This document shows, piece after piece, positions 42,772-52,184 of a stretch of DNA of 64,000 nucleotides; the first letter of the stretch is position 1, and each line of letters begins with the position of its first letter. The stretch covers positions 434,001-498,000 of the forward strand of contig NZ_UUON01000004.1 of assembly GCF_900590885.1 (NCBI RefSeq), given 5' to 3'. The notes under the pieces were generated by a model. It had not been told where the DNA came from. It saw only the letters and a list, made by a program, of their open reading frames with translations, and ran no database searches. The position numbers and the translations under genes are program-made. The stretch is from Pseudomonas viridiflava (GTDB lineage Bacteria; Pseudomonadota; Gammaproteobacteria; Pseudomonadales; Pseudomonadaceae).

Positions 42772-43437
42772 TCAATCCAGCAGCGCCAGCGCCTGTGCAG
42801 TGACTTCCTGGATGCGCGCCCAGTCGCCGTTCTTGACCCACTCCGGGTCGAGCATCCAGCTACCGCCCACGCACATCACGTTTTTCAACGCCATGTAGTT
42901 TTTGATGTTGGCCGGGCCAACGCCGCCGGTCGGGCAGAATTTCACTTCGCCGAACGGGCCGCCCAATGCCTTGATGGCCGCCACGCCGCCGCTGACTTCA
43001 GCCGGGAACAGCTTGAAGCGCCGGTACCCCAGGCCATAGCCTTCCATGATGCCCGAGGCATTGCTGATGCCCGGCAGCAGCGGGATCGGGCTGTGCACCG
43101 AGGCTTCCAGCAGGTCACGGGTAATGCCCGGAGTGACGATGAACTGCGAGCCGGCCACTTCGGCGGCTTCGAGCATATGGCGGTCGAGCACGGTGCCGGC
43201 ACCGGTGCACAGTTCAGGGCGTTGCTCGCGCAGTACCTGAATGGCCTTGAGGCCGAACTCCGAACGCAGGGTCACTTCCAACGCGGTCAAACCACCGGCT
43301 GCCAGGGCATCGGCCAGCGGCAGGATGTCCTGTTCGCGGGCGATAGTGATCACCGGCAGGATCCGCGCCTTGGCACAGAGGCTGTCGATCAGGGCAACTT
43401 TATCCGCCATGGACACGGTCGGTTGAGGGCTTTTCAT
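42772..43437 (-). CDS. eda: KDPG aldolase Eda
   Basis: Aldolase of 221 residues that splits 2-keto-3-deoxy-6-phosphogluconate into pyruvate and glyceraldehyde-3-phosphate, the last Entner-Doudoroff step. The catalytic Glu is in ALEVTLRSE and the Schiff-base Lys in RFKLFPAEVSGG; GAGTVLDR and CPTGGVGPANI bind phosphate. I chose ATG 43437 (AAGGATCAGCC before it), 17 bases after the pgl stop; two ATGs further upstream overlap pgl. It is last in the operon zwf-pgl-eda. The dehydratase gene edd is not in the window. Confidence 0.94.
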   Translation of the reverse strand: MKSPQPTVSMADKVALIDSLCAKARILPVITIAREQDILPLADALAAGGLTALEVTLRSEFGLKAIQVLREQRPELCTGAGTVLDRHMLEAAEVAGSQFIVTPGITRDLLEASVHSPIPLLPGISNASGIMEGYGLGYRRFKLFPAEVSGGVAAIKALGGPFGEVKFCPTGGVGPANIKNYMALKNVMCVGGSWMLDPEWVKNGDWARIQEVTAQALALLD

Positions 43438-43454
43438 AGCGGCTGATCCTTGGC

Positions 43455-44168
43455 TCATGGGCACCAGTAAATCTCTAATGTAGGTTGCAAAAACGCGCGA
43501 ATCGGCATGGCAGCAACGTCGTCACTGGCCAGCGCGGCGCTCAAGGTGGTCAATTTCGAACTGCCGGAAATCGACAGCACGGTGTAGGTGGCCGTGGCCA
43601 GCAACGCGCGACTCATGGTCAGGCGCTGGTGCGGCACGGTCGGCGCCAGCATCGGCCAGCAACGGCGGGTACCGTCGGCCTGCAGGGCTTCAGCAAGGTT
43701 CGGGCTGTTGGGGAACAGCGACGCGGTGTGGCCGTCATCGCCCATGCCGAGCACCAGCACATCAATGCCTGGCAGTTCGCCCAGCAGGCGGTCGGCCTGC
43801 TCGGCAGCGTCTTCAAGGTTGGCGGCGGCGCTGTAGAGGCTCAAGAATTTCGCCTTGGCGGCCGGGCCCTGCAACAGGTGCTGCTTCAACAGGCCGGCAT
43901 TGCTGTCGGCGTGTTCCACCGGCACCCAGCGCTCGTCGGCGAGGGTGATGGTGACTTTGGACCAGTCCAGCCCCTGCTTGGCCAGGTGCTGGAAAAACGC
44001 CACCGGGCTGCGGCCACCGGACACCACCAGCGTCGCCTCGCCACGCGCACTGATGGCCGCGCGCAATTGTTCGGCCACGTCCAGCGCCAGGCCTTCGGCC
44101 AGCAGCACCGGGGTGCGGTACTCATGGGCGGTTACACCCTGAGGCAGTTTAAATTCAGATATCGCCAT
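43455..44168 (-). CDS. pgl: 6-phosphogluconolactonase
   Basis: Lactonase of 237 residues (DevB/SOL family) that hydrolyses the Zwf product to 6-phosphogluconate. Motifs: [40 protein letters not shown] and [19 protein letters not shown] with the catalytic His. The ATG at 44168 overlaps the end of zwf by 14 bases, and eda follows after 17 bases, so the three genes are translationally linked. Confidence 0.94.
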   Translation of the reverse strand: MAISEFKLPQGVTAHEYRTPVLLAEGLALDVAEQLRAAISARGEATLVVSGGRSPVAFFQHLAKQGLDWSKVTITLADERWVPVEHADSNAGLLKQHLLQGPAAKAKFLSLYSAAANLEDAAEQADRLLGELPGIDVLVLGMGDDGHTASLFPNSPNLAEALQADGTRRCWPMLAPTVPHQRLTMSRALLATATYTVLSISGSSKLTTLSAALASDDVAAMPIRAFLQPTLEIYWCP

Positions 44169-45621
44169 ACCACGACCTCCCATCCCGCGTGATCAGTGCA
44201 ATCGAGCTCATCGGCCCCCAGGACCCCGCCGCATACGGCTTGGGCGCATCACCGGATTTTTTCCACCCGGCGATCAACTGGTCACACCACTTCCACGCAG
44301 CTTCGATTTCATCTTTGCGAACAAACAGGTTCTGATTGCCGCGCATCACTTCCAGCAACAACCGCTCGTAGGCATCCGGGATGCGTGCGCTGCGGTAGGT
44401 GTCGGAAAAATTCAGTTGCAGTGGCCCGCTGCGCAGTTGCATGCCCTTGTCCAGGCCCTGCTCCTTGGTCATCACGCGCAAGGAAATACCTTCGTCCGGC
44501 TGCAGGCGGATGATCAGTTTGTTGCTGATCTGCAGGCGCTGCTCGGGGGCGAAGATGTAGTGGGACGGTTCCTTGAAGTGGATCACGATCTGCGACAGCT
44601 TTTGCGGCATGCGCTTGCCGGTGCGCAGGTAGAACGGCACCCCGGCCCAACGCCAGTTACGGATATCGGCCCGCAGCGCGACGAAAGTTTCGGTGTCGCT
44701 CTGGGTGTTGGAATTCTCTTCTTCCAGGTAACCCGGCACCGCTTTGCCCGCGCTGTAGCCGGCGATGTACTGGCCGCGCACTACCTGGGTGGTCAGGCCG
44801 TCCGGGCTGATCGGCGCCAGGGCCTTGAGCACTTTTACCTTTTCGTCACGGATACTGTCGGCCGACAAGTCGGCCGGCGGGTCCATGGCGATCAGGCAAA
44901 GCAGTTGCAGCAGGTGGTTCTGGATCATGTCCCGTAGTTGGCCGGCCTTGTCGAAGTAACCCCAACGGCCTTCGATACCGACCTGCTCGGCCACGGTGAT
45001 TTCCACGTGGGAGATGTAATGCTGGTTCCACTGGGTTTCGAACAGGCTGTTGGCGAAACGCAGGGCGATCAGGTTCTGGACGGTTTCTTTGCCCAGGTAG
45101 TGGTCGATGCGGTACGTGCGGTTTTCCGGGAAAAACTGCGCCACGGCGTCGTTGACCTTGCGCGAGGATTCCAGGTCCGAGCCGATGGGTTTTTCCAGGA
45201 CCACGCGGGCGTTTTCCGCCAGGCCGACCTTGGACAGGTTCTCGCAGATCGCGCCGTACACCGCCGCCGGGGTGGCGAAGTAGGCGATCAGACGTTGTTC
45301 GGTGCCGGCGATTTCCGCCAGGGCCACGTAGTCGTCGGCCTTCATGAAGTCGACGTGTACGTAGATCAGGCGCGCGAGGAAACGCTGGGCGATGGTTTCG
45401 TCCAGTTCCTTGCCGACGTATTTACGCAGTTCTTTTTCGATATGGGCCAGGTGCTGTTGCTCGGAACCGGCTTCACGGGCCAGGGCCAGGATGCGCGTGT
45501 CTTCGTGCAGCAGGCCGGCGCCATCGAGTTGATAGAGGGCAGGAAATAACTTGCGCAGCGCCAGATCACCCAAGGCGCCAAACAGGGCAAAGGTGCAGGG
45601 TTCTACGGTTATCGAAGGCAT
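44155..45621 (-). CDS. zwf: Glucose-6-phosphate 1-dehydrogenase
   Basis: NAD(P)-dependent dehydrogenase of 488 residues that makes 6-phosphogluconolactone. The coenzyme region is [20 protein letters not shown]. The substrate and catalytic motif [20 protein letters not shown] is intact. First gene of zwf-pgl-eda and divergent from hexR. The leader carries an AAGAACAA Crc/Hfq-type motif directly before the ATG and, further up, a HexR-like palindrome, so both KDPG-responsive repression and catabolite repression are expected. Confidence 0.95.
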   Translation of the reverse strand: MPSITVEPCTFALFGALGDLALRKLFPALYQLDGAGLLHEDTRILALAREAGSEQQHLAHIEKELRKYVGKELDETIAQRFLARLIYVHVDFMKADDYVALAEIAGTEQRLIAYFATPAAVYGAICENLSKVGLAENARVVLEKPIGSDLESSRKVNDAVAQFFPENRTYRIDHYLGKETVQNLIALRFANSLFETQWNQHYISHVEITVAEQVGIEGRWGYFDKAGQLRDMIQNHLLQLLCLIAMDPPADLSADSIRDEKVKVLKALAPISPDGLTTQVVRGQYIAGYSAGKAVPGYLEEENSNTQSDTETFVALRADIRNWRWAGVPFYLRTGKRMPQKLSQIVIHFKEPSHYIFAPEQRLQISNKLIIRLQPDEGISLRVMTKEQGLDKGMQLRSGPLQLNFSDTYRSARIPDAYERLLLEVMRGNQNLFVRKDEIEAAWKWCDQLIAGWKKSGDAPKPYAAGSWGPMSSIALITRDGRSWYGDI

Positions 45622-45626
45622 GATGT

Positions 45627-45634
45627 TTGTTCTT
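45627..45634 (-). promoter_or_regulatory. Crc/Hfq-type motif at zwf start
   Basis: AAGAACAA on the minus strand, five bases before the zwf ATG, fits AAnAAnAA. It would overlap the ribosome-binding region, since no strong Shine-Dalgarno sequence is otherwise seen. Confidence 0.45.
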
Positions 45635-45686
45635 TTATCAAGTTAAGCTACAAATACCTTTTTTCAAGGCATCACTCAAGGAAAAA

Positions 45687-45702
45687 TGTAGTAATAACCA
45701 CA
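45687..45702. promoter_or_regulatory. Candidate HexR operator
   Basis: TGTAGTAATAACCACA is an inverted repeat (TGTAGT/ACCACA, one mismatch) followed by ACA, in the zwf-hexR divergent region 66 bases before zwf. HexR sites in gammaproteobacteria are TGTARTnnnAYTACA-like, and in P. putida TTGT..ACAA. Confidence 0.55.
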
Positions 45703-45831
45703 ACATTTTCCCGAAATACGCATTCCGAGTGGTGGTGTTCAGCTACCCTCAGTAGGATAGGCCACCGCGAAACGCCACTCGTCGATTGGCTACCGCCCTT
45801 AATTTGCATCGTCGCCCGAAGGAAAGACTGA

Positions 45832-46701
45832 ATGGACCGCGTGCGAAATCTTCTGGAACAGATCCGGAACCGCCTCGAAGAATTGAACAAGGCCGAGAAA
45901 AAAGTCGCCGAGGTCATCCTGCTCAACCCGCAGCAGGCGACCCGCTTCTCCATCGCCGCCCTCGCCCAGGCCGCTTCGGTCAGTGAACCGACGGTCAACC
46001 GCTTCTGCCGCTCGTTCGGCGTCAGTGGTTACCCTGAACTCAAATTGCAGCTGGCGCAAAGTCTGGCCAGTGGCGCCGCGTATGTCAGCCGCGCGGTGGA
46101 GGCCGATGATAACCCTGAGGCCTACACCCAGAAGATCTTTGGCAGCGCCATCGCGTCGCTCGACAGCGCCTGCCAGGCCCTGGACCCTGCCCTGATCAGC
46201 AAGGCCGTGGATTTGTTGATCCAGGCGCGGCAGATCCACTTCTTCGGCCTCGGCGCTTCGGCACCGGTGGCCATGGATGCGCTGCACAAGTTTTTCCGCT
46301 TCAACCTGGCGGTCACCGCCCACGCCGACGTGCTGATGCAACGCATGATCGCGTCGGTGGCGCACACGGGCGAGCTGTTTGTGATCATTTCCTACACCGG
46401 GCGTACCCGTGAACTGGTGGAAGTGGCGCGTATCGCCCGGGAAAACGGTGCCTCGGTGCTGGGCGTTACGGCCGAGAACTCGCCGCTGGCCAAAGCCAGC
46501 ACCGTGAGCCTGAATATTCCGTTGCCGGAAGACACCGACATCTATATGCCGATGACCTCGCGGATCATTCAACTGACGGTGCTGGATGTGCTCGCCACCG
46601 GCATGACCTTGCGCCGTGGGGTGGATTTCCAGCCGCATTTGCGCAAGATCAAAGAGAGCTTGAATGACAGCCGGTATCCGGTGGGGGATGAATTCAACTA
46701 G
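45832..46701 (+). CDS. hexR: HexR, RpiR-family regulator of hexose metabolism
   Basis: Regulator of 289 residues. The N-terminal helix-turn-helix occupies about 1-77 ([20 protein letters not shown], then [19 protein letters not shown]). The C-terminal sugar-isomerase (SIS) domain is at about 120-260 ([40 protein letters not shown]). HexR represses zwf, edd and gap operons and is released by KDPG. It is divergent from zwf. The gene ends before an outward-facing REP pair. Confidence 0.95.
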   Translation: MDRVRNLLEQIRNRLEELNKAEKKVAEVILLNPQQATRFSIAALAQAASVSEPTVNRFCRSFGVSGYPELKLQLAQSLASGAAYVSRAVEADDNPEAYTQKIFGSAIASLDSACQALDPALISKAVDLLIQARQIHFFGLGASAPVAMDALHKFFRFNLAVTAHADVLMQRMIASVAHTGELFVIISYTGRTRELVEVARIARENGASVLGVTAENSPLAKASTVSLNIPLPEDTDIYMPMTSRIIQLTVLDVLATGMTLRRGVDFQPHLRKIKESLNDSRYPVGDEFN

Positions 46702-46725
46702 GCCAGATTGTGGGTTGGCTTCACT

Positions 46726-46802
46726 GGCCTCATCGGGGGCAAGCCCCCTCCCACATTTGGAATGCATTCCTCTATGGGAGGGGGCTTGCCCCCGATGAGG
46801 CC
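46726..46802. repeat. Outward-facing REP pair with central palindrome
   Basis: Here the two REP units are in the opposite orientation to the usual REPIN: GGCCTCATCGGGGGCAAGCC is on the left and its inverse on the right, meeting at GGAATGCATTCC, a perfect 12-base palindrome (46759-46770). The outer flanks also pair (GGCCTCAT/ATGAGGCC). It lies between convergent hexR and the mutarotase gene. Confidence 0.88.
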
Positions 46803-46815
46803 ATAAGCCACAAAG

Positions 46816-47661
46816 CTAAACCCCAGCCCGAGCCTGCAAACTCAAATGCGCCCTCTCCCCCGGCGCCAGACTCGCCCCCGCCATCGCCGACTCCACACAC
46901 ACAAACCCCGACGCCTCGTTAAAGCTCACCCCCAGCAACGGCCGGCTGCCCGGGTGCCACACCACGGTGTCGGCGCTGTCGCCAGTATCGATGCACAGTT
47001 CGCGCTGCCAGGCATGGTCCTTGAGCTGTAATTCGCCTTCATGCTGGAACACCCGCTGGCAGCCGCCATCCACGCGTAGCTCGCCTTCCTGCTGGCAAAC
47101 CTGGCGACTGAGCTGGTCATAACCTTGCGCGCCATCGAGCCCAGACAGCGCTATCTCGTCAACGTGACCAATACGCCAGTAAGCGTGCAAAGCATGGCTC
47201 AACTGGCACGGCAACTCGTCCTGATGCTCGGTGCTCAGGCGCAGTTCCAGGGTTTCGCCCAGGTGGGCGTGGAGGTCGACCTGCCAGTCGCACAGCTGCA
47301 ATTGCCAATGCAGGCGCACGCCGTCGTCGTCGGTGCTGCTGTCGAGCAGCTTCCAGTCGATCAACCGCGCCCAGCCATGGGACGGCCACGCGTTTTCGCT
47401 CGGATGACGGCCATACCACGGCCAGCACACCGGCACGCCGCCACGGATGGCGCCGACTTGCGGCCACTTGGCCGCGCACCACAGCCAGGGTTTCTGGCCA
47501 CGGGGCTGGAAATGCAAGAGTTGCGCGCCCTGGCGGCTGAACACCGCCTGGCACAGCGGATGGTCGATCACCAACACGTCGCGCAGTTGAAAACGCTCCC
47601 AGGCGAACACCGGTCGTTCGCGCAGGGATTTGAAAAAGCGTTGCAGCGGATGCTCATGCAT
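46816..47661 (-). CDS. D-hexose-6-phosphate mutarotase (YeaD-like)
   Basis: Aldose-1-epimerase-fold protein of 281 residues. Family features: HFQPRGQKPWLWCAAKWPQV, GGVPVCWPWYGRHPSENAWP and SHGWARLIDWKL with the catalytic His, and LSHALHAYWRIGHVDEIALS. It would speed anomer exchange of glucose-6-phosphate before Zwf. It lies between the porin gene oprB (102 bases upstream, same strand) and hexR. Its start ATG is at 47661. Confidence 0.88.
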   Translation of the reverse strand: MHEHPLQRFFKSLRERPVFAWERFQLRDVLVIDHPLCQAVFSRQGAQLLHFQPRGQKPWLWCAAKWPQVGAIRGGVPVCWPWYGRHPSENAWPSHGWARLIDWKLLDSSTDDDGVRLHWQLQLCDWQVDLHAHLGETLELRLSTEHQDELPCQLSHALHAYWRIGHVDEIALSGLDGAQGYDQLSRQVCQQEGELRVDGGCQRVFQHEGELQLKDHAWQRELCIDTGDSADTVVWHPGSRPLLGVSFNEASGFVCVESAMAGASLAPGERAHLSLQARAGV

Positions 47662-47696
47662 GTGCCACGGTCCTGAATATCATCACAGCGCGCCCC

Positions 47697-47726
47697 AAAA
47701 AAAGCGGGTAGCCATGGCTACCCGCA
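47697..47726 (-). terminator. Terminator of the gts-oprB operon
   Basis: GCGGGTAGCC and GGCTACCCGC form a perfect ten-base stem with loop AT. On the minus strand it is followed by eight T. It lies 38 bases after the oprB stop, so the mutarotase gene is mostly transcribed by read-through or its own promoter. Confidence 0.9.
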
Positions 47727-47763
47727 AAATGCGCACAGAGAGAAGGAGCTTATCGCAACAGCG

Positions 47764-49110
47764 TTAGAACGTAGACTGGATTTTCAAACCGGCTACGAAT
47801 GCGTTGTCGACTTTATCCACGCCGCCAGGTTGCACGACGTATTGCAGGTTCGGACGCACGGTCAGCCAGTTGGTCACCTTGATGCCGTAGTTGAGTTCGA
47901 CGTTGTATTCGGTCTCACGGATCGGCGTGTACAGCGGGTTGTCGTAGTCGTTCACACCATTGGCGACGTTGAGCAGCTCGGCGTTTTTCTTCACGTCATC
48001 GTTGACGTGCAGGCGCGCCACACCAATACCGATGTCGTCTTTTGGACGCGCGTCGAATGGGCCCTTGTACACCAGCATGAGCGACTGATAGTTGTCGACC
48101 AGGTTGGTTTCCTTGTCGTGGAAGGTGGCGTTGGCGGCGATGTTCAGGCCGCGCGACGAGTCGCCGTTGTGGCTGGTGAGTTGCTGTTGCGCAACGAACC
48201 AGTAGCCTTTCTTGCTGCTGCGGGTGCGGTAAGCCGCGCCAGTGGTGGCCGCGTCGTTGCCGTTGATGTCTTCACGTACGTCGGAAGCATCGGCGGCACT
48301 TTTGTAGTAACCCACACGGTATTCGCCCGGCAGGCTATTGACCTTAGGCGACCAGACCAACTCCACCGGAATCACGGTGCCCTTGGTGCCGCTGCCGCTG
48401 AGCTTGAAGCCGTTGCCGTGCTCCAGCTGCGATGGGTTCTGGTTGTAGGCACCGATCTGCGCGTACAACTCAGGCGTGATGTTGTACTTCACGCGGATGG
48501 CCGCCTGGCTGACCGGCCAGTTGTACCAGGTGTTTACGTAGTTACCCACTTGCGAGCCGCAGAACGACAGGTTCTGGAAGTCGCACGGGAAGGTGTTGAA
48601 GTCTTCGCCTTCGCCGAAGTAACCGAGTTTGACGTCCAACTTGTTGTCGAACATCTGGTGCTGGATCCAGAACTGGGTCAGACGCACCATGTGGCCACGG
48701 CCGTAGACTTCCATGGACGAACTCAACGTGCCGGCACGCGGGTCGCCAATGCGGTCGTTGGAGATGTTCTGGCCATTACGGTTGGTCAACTGGATCTTGG
48801 CCTGGGTGTTGTCCCAGCCCCACAGCTTTTGCAGGTCCAGTGCTACGCCCAACCCGAACTGGTCGGAGTAACGGCCGGTTTTGTCATCGTTGTAGCCGCC
48901 ATGCAGGTTGGCGCCCATTTCCCCAACGTAGTCAGCCTTGATATCGATACCTTGCTCGATCAGCTTGGTACGCTCTCCACCCCAATCGCCAGTCATCCAC
49001 TTGGAGCTGGAGCTGAATGCATCGTCTGCCATCGCATTGGCGGACAATACCAGGGCTGCTGCTGCTGACAGTTGGCAGATCAACCGAGTGTTGTTGTGTT
49101 GCTTTTTCAT
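47764..49110 (-). CDS. oprB: Carbohydrate-selective porin OprB
   Basis: Outer-membrane porin of 448 residues. The signal peptide ends at ALVLSANAMADD. The beta-barrel pattern of alternating aromatic residues ends with the terminal Phe (GLKIQSTF). Family stretches include SSKWMTGDWGGERTKLIEQG at the mature N-terminus. OprB channels admit glucose and related sugars. It follows gtsD by 85 bases in the same direction. The leader holds an AATAACAA Crc/Hfq motif close to the ribosome site. Confidence 0.94.
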   Translation of the reverse strand: MKKQHNNTRLICQLSAAAALVLSANAMADDAFSSSSKWMTGDWGGERTKLIEQGIDIKADYVGEMGANLHGGYNDDKTGRYSDQFGLGVALDLQKLWGWDNTQAKIQLTNRNGQNISNDRIGDPRAGTLSSSMEVYGRGHMVRLTQFWIQHQMFDNKLDVKLGYFGEGEDFNTFPCDFQNLSFCGSQVGNYVNTWYNWPVSQAAIRVKYNITPELYAQIGAYNQNPSQLEHGNGFKLSGSGTKGTVIPVELVWSPKVNSLPGEYRVGYYKSAADASDVREDINGNDAATTGAAYRTRSSKKGYWFVAQQQLTSHNGDSSRGLNIAANATFHDKETNLVDNYQSLMLVYKGPFDARPKDDIGIGVARLHVNDDVKKNAELLNVANGVNDYDNPLYTPIRETEYNVELNYGIKVTNWLTVRPNLQYVVQPGGVDKVDNAFVAGLKIQSTF

Positions 49111-49129
49111 CCCTACATCCTCGTCTTTA

Positions 49130-49137
49130 TTGTTATT
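49130..49137 (-). promoter_or_regulatory. Crc/Hfq-type motif at oprB start
   Basis: AATAACAA on the minus strand, about 20 bases before the oprB ATG and next to the GAGGATG ribosome site, fits AAnAAnAA and is extended by AATAAAG. Confidence 0.5.
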
Positions 49138-49195
49138 AAACTGTTTTTATTTAACGCGGTTTACTTTTTTTATCTAAAACAACAACTTATCTGCT

Positions 49196-50356
49196 TCAGC
49201 GGCCTTTGAATTGGGCCACGTTATCGGCATGCCCTTGTGATGGCAGTGAAGCAGCAGTGCCCAAGCGCTCGCCGGTTTTGGCGTCGAACAGCAATACCTT
49301 GGCTGGATCAAATTGCAGGGTCAGGGTCTCGCCCACTTGCGGCGCAACATCCGGCGCGAGGCGGCAGCAGACCTTGGTGTCATTGAGCTGCACGAACACC
49401 AGGGTGTCCGGGCCGGTCGGTTCGGTAACCTGCACCTCGGCACGAATACTCGATGCACTGTCGCCCTCGCCCGTCGCCAACATGATCTGCTCCGGGCGCA
49501 GGCCCAGGATCACGTCGCGGTCTTCGAGGCCGGCGTCGCTCACGTTCAGCGCCAGCTCGCAACGGGCCTGGCCGCTGTCGAGCAAGGCGACGAGGCGGCC
49601 GTCCTTGCGCTGCAGGCGCAGAGGCACGAAGTTCATTGGAGGTGAACCGATAAAGCTTGCCACAAACTGGTTGGCGGGGTTGTTGTAAATTTCTTTCGGC
49701 GTACCGAATTGTTGAATGATGCCGTCCTTCATCACCGCCACTTTGTCGCCCAGGGTCATCGCTTCGATCTGGTCGTGGGTCACGTAAACCGTGGTGGTCT
49801 TGAGGCGCTGGTGCATCAGTTTCATTTCGGTGCGCATCTCGACACGCAGCTTGGCGTCGAGGTTGGACAGAGGCTCGTCGAACAGGTAGATCTTCGGCCG
49901 ACGCGCCAGGGCGCGGCCCATGGCCACACGCTGTTGCTGGCCACCGGACAGCTGGCCAGGCTTGCGGTTAAGCAGGTGTTCGATCTGCAGCAGCTTGGCC
50001 ACGCGCGCTACTTCGGCGTCGATGTCGGCCTGGGGCATCTTGCGGATCTTGAGGCCGAACTCGATGTTCTCGCGCACGCTCATGGTCGGGTACAGCGCGT
50101 AGGACTGGAACACCATGGCGATGTCACGGTCCTTGGGGCTCATGCCGCTCACGTCTTGATCACCGATCATGATCGCGCCGCCGGTGATGGTTTCCAGGCC
50201 GGCGATGCAGTTCATCAAGGTAGATTTACCGCAGCCCGAAGGGCCGACCAGGATCAGGAACTCACCCTCTTTGATCGACAGCTCGATATTCTTCAAGGTG
50301 TCAGGCAGGCCGGCACCGTAAGTCTTGTTTACATTGCGAAGTTCAAGCGTAGCCAT
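49196..50356 (-). CDS. gtsD: Glucose ABC transporter ATPase GtsD
   Basis: ATP-binding subunit of 386 residues of the CUT1 sugar ABC family (MalK/UgpC-like). Walker A is GPSGCGKST, the signature [15 protein letters not shown] and Walker [13 protein letters not shown], followed by a C-terminal TOBE regulatory domain ([17 protein letters not shown]). It energises glucose uptake with GtsABC. It starts two bases after the gtsC stop. Confidence 0.93.
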   Translation of the reverse strand: MATLELRNVNKTYGAGLPDTLKNIELSIKEGEFLILVGPSGCGKSTLMNCIAGLETITGGAIMIGDQDVSGMSPKDRDIAMVFQSYALYPTMSVRENIEFGLKIRKMPQADIDAEVARVAKLLQIEHLLNRKPGQLSGGQQQRVAMGRALARRPKIYLFDEPLSNLDAKLRVEMRTEMKLMHQRLKTTTVYVTHDQIEAMTLGDKVAVMKDGIIQQFGTPKEIYNNPANQFVASFIGSPPMNFVPLRLQRKDGRLVALLDSGQARCELALNVSDAGLEDRDVILGLRPEQIMLATGEGDSASSIRAEVQVTEPTGPDTLVFVQLNDTKVCCRLAPDVAPQVGETLTLQFDPAKVLLFDAKTGERLGTAASLPSQGHADNVAQFKGR

Positions 50357-50358
50357 GA

Positions 50359-51204
50359 TTACCCCTTGACCGCGCCGGCCGTGAGGCCGCGCACGAAATA
50401 CTTGCCTGCGATCACATAGACCAGCAGGGTCGGCAGCCCGGCGATCATCGCCGCCGCCATATCCACGTTATATTCCTTGGCCCCGGTGCTGGTGTTGACC
50501 AGGTTGTTCAGCGCCACCGTGATGGGCTGCGAGTCGCCGCTGGAGAACACCACACCGAACAGGAAGTCGTTCCAGATCTGGGTGAACTGCCAGATCAGGC
50601 AGACCATGATGATCGGCGTCGACATCGGCAGAATGATCTGACGGAAGATGGTGAAGAAACCTGCACCGTCCAGGCGTGCCGCCTTGATCAGCGCATCCGG
50701 AATGCTCACGTAGTAGTTACGGAAGAACAGCGTGGTGAACGCCAGGCCGTAGACCACATGCACAAACACCAGGCCGGTGGTGGTGCTGGCCAGGCCCATC
50801 TTGCCGAGGGTGAACGACGCCGGCAGCAGCACGGTCTGGAACGGCAGGAAGCAGCCGAACAGCAGCAAACCAAAGAACAGCTGCGAGCCTTTGAAGCGCC
50901 AGAACGACAGCACATAGCCGTTCAACGCACCAATGGCAGTGGAGATCAGCACGGCAGGCACGGTGATCTTGATCGAGTTCCAGAAGTAGCCATCCACAGT
51001 CGCCCAGGCCTTGACCCAGCCGATGCCGGTGACCACGGTGGGCCAGCTCAGCAGGTTGCCGTTGCTGATGTCTTCCGGGGTCTTGAAGCTGGTGAGCAGC
51101 ATCACCACCAGCGGCACCAGGTACAGCAGCACGGCGAGAATCAGCACCGCGTAGATCGCGATGCGGCTCAGGCTGATCGCCGGTTTGTTAGCGAGACTAG
51201 TCAT
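50359..51204 (-). CDS. gtsC: Glucose ABC transporter permease GtsC
   Basis: Inner-membrane permease of 281 residues with six hydrophobic segments (MalG type). The EAA loop reads YYVSIPDALIKAARLDGAGF, which contacts the ATPase. It begins MTSLANKPAISLSRIAIYAV. It overlaps the end of gtsB by eight bases, so the two permeases are coupled in translation. Confidence 0.93.
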   Translation of the reverse strand: MTSLANKPAISLSRIAIYAVLILAVLLYLVPLVVMLLTSFKTPEDISNGNLLSWPTVVTGIGWVKAWATVDGYFWNSIKITVPAVLISTAIGALNGYVLSFWRFKGSQLFFGLLLFGCFLPFQTVLLPASFTLGKMGLASTTTGLVFVHVVYGLAFTTLFFRNYYVSIPDALIKAARLDGAGFFTIFRQIILPMSTPIIMVCLIWQFTQIWNDFLFGVVFSSGDSQPITVALNNLVNTSTGAKEYNVDMAAAMIAGLPTLLVYVIAGKYFVRGLTAGAVKG

Positions 51205-52105
51205 TACGTTTGGTCCTCAGCTCGGAGTAGAGGTAAGGCACGATGATCGCGAGGATCGCACCGAGCATCAGGATTGCACTGGCCGAACCCATGCCCATCT
51301 GGCCACGGCTGAAGGTGAACGAGTACATGAACATCGCGGGCAGGTCGGACGAGTAGCCCGGGCCGCCGGCGGTCATGGCCGCGACCAGGTCGAAGCTCTT
51401 GATCGCAATGTGCGCCAGGATCATTACCGCACTGAAGAACACCGGGCGCAGGCTTGGCAGCACTACGCTCCAGTAAATACGCGGCAGGCTGGCGCCATCG
51501 ATCTGCGCGGCACGCACGATCGATTGATCAACGCCACGCAGGCCGGCCAGGAACATTGCCATGATGAAACCCGAGGCTTGCCATACAGCGGCGATCACCA
51601 GGCAGTACACGACGCGGTCCGGGTCGATCAGCCAGTCCAGGCGGAAACCTTCCCAGCCCCAGTCACGCAGGAGTTTGTCCAGGCCCATGCCCGGGTTGAG
51701 CAGCCATTTCCAGGCGGTACCGGTGACGATCATCGAAAGCGCCATCGGGTACAGGTAAATGGTGCGGATAAAACCTTCGCGGCGGATTTTCTGGTCGAGG
51801 AAGATCGCCAGGGTTACGCCGATAACCAACGTGATGCCGATAAACATCCCGCCGAAAAGCGCCAGGTTCTTGCTCGCTACCCACCAGCGGTCGTTGTCGA
51901 ACAACCGCGCGTATTGCGCAAGGCCCGCCCATTTGTAGCTCGGCAGGAACGTAGAGGTGGTGAACGAGAGTACAAACGTCCACAGGATGTAGCCGTAGAA
52001 GCCCACCAACACGATGAACATGCTGGGCGCCAGCACCAGTTTGGGTAGCCAGCGCTGCAGTGCATCGAACGGCGAGGCTTTGCTGAACACAGCAACAGAA
52101 CTCAT
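51197..52105 (-). CDS. gtsB: Glucose ABC transporter permease GtsB
   Basis: Inner-membrane permease of 302 residues (MalF type) with six to seven hydrophobic segments. The EAA loop is AGLRGVDQSIVRAAQIDGAS. I chose the ATG at 52105 (MSSVAVFSK); an in-frame TTG at 52117 is less likely. It is separated from gtsA by 79 bases that contain a strong hairpin, as is common between a binding-protein gene and its permease genes. Confidence 0.92.
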   Translation of the reverse strand: MSSVAVFSKASPFDALQRWLPKLVLAPSMFIVLVGFYGYILWTFVLSFTTSTFLPSYKWAGLAQYARLFDNDRWWVASKNLALFGGMFIGITLVIGVTLAIFLDQKIRREGFIRTIYLYPMALSMIVTGTAWKWLLNPGMGLDKLLRDWGWEGFRLDWLIDPDRVVYCLVIAAVWQASGFIMAMFLAGLRGVDQSIVRAAQIDGASLPRIYWSVVLPSLRPVFFSAVMILAHIAIKSFDLVAAMTAGGPGYSSDLPAMFMYSFTFSRGQMGMGSASAILMLGAILAIIVPYLYSELRTKRND

Positions 52106-52144
52106 GGGGAAATCCAATACAGGGAAAAGGACTACAGGAAACAG

Positions 52145-52177
52145 CCTTGTGAGGGGTTAGGGGTCCCCCTCACAAGG
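52145..52177 (-). terminator. Intercistronic hairpin between gtsA and gtsB
   Basis: CCTTGTGAGGGG and CCCCTCACAAGG form a perfect 12-base stem with a nine-base loop. There is no T-run, so it is likely a partial terminator or an mRNA stabiliser that gives more GtsA than permease. Confidence 0.7.
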
Positions 52178-52184
52178 TCAACCG

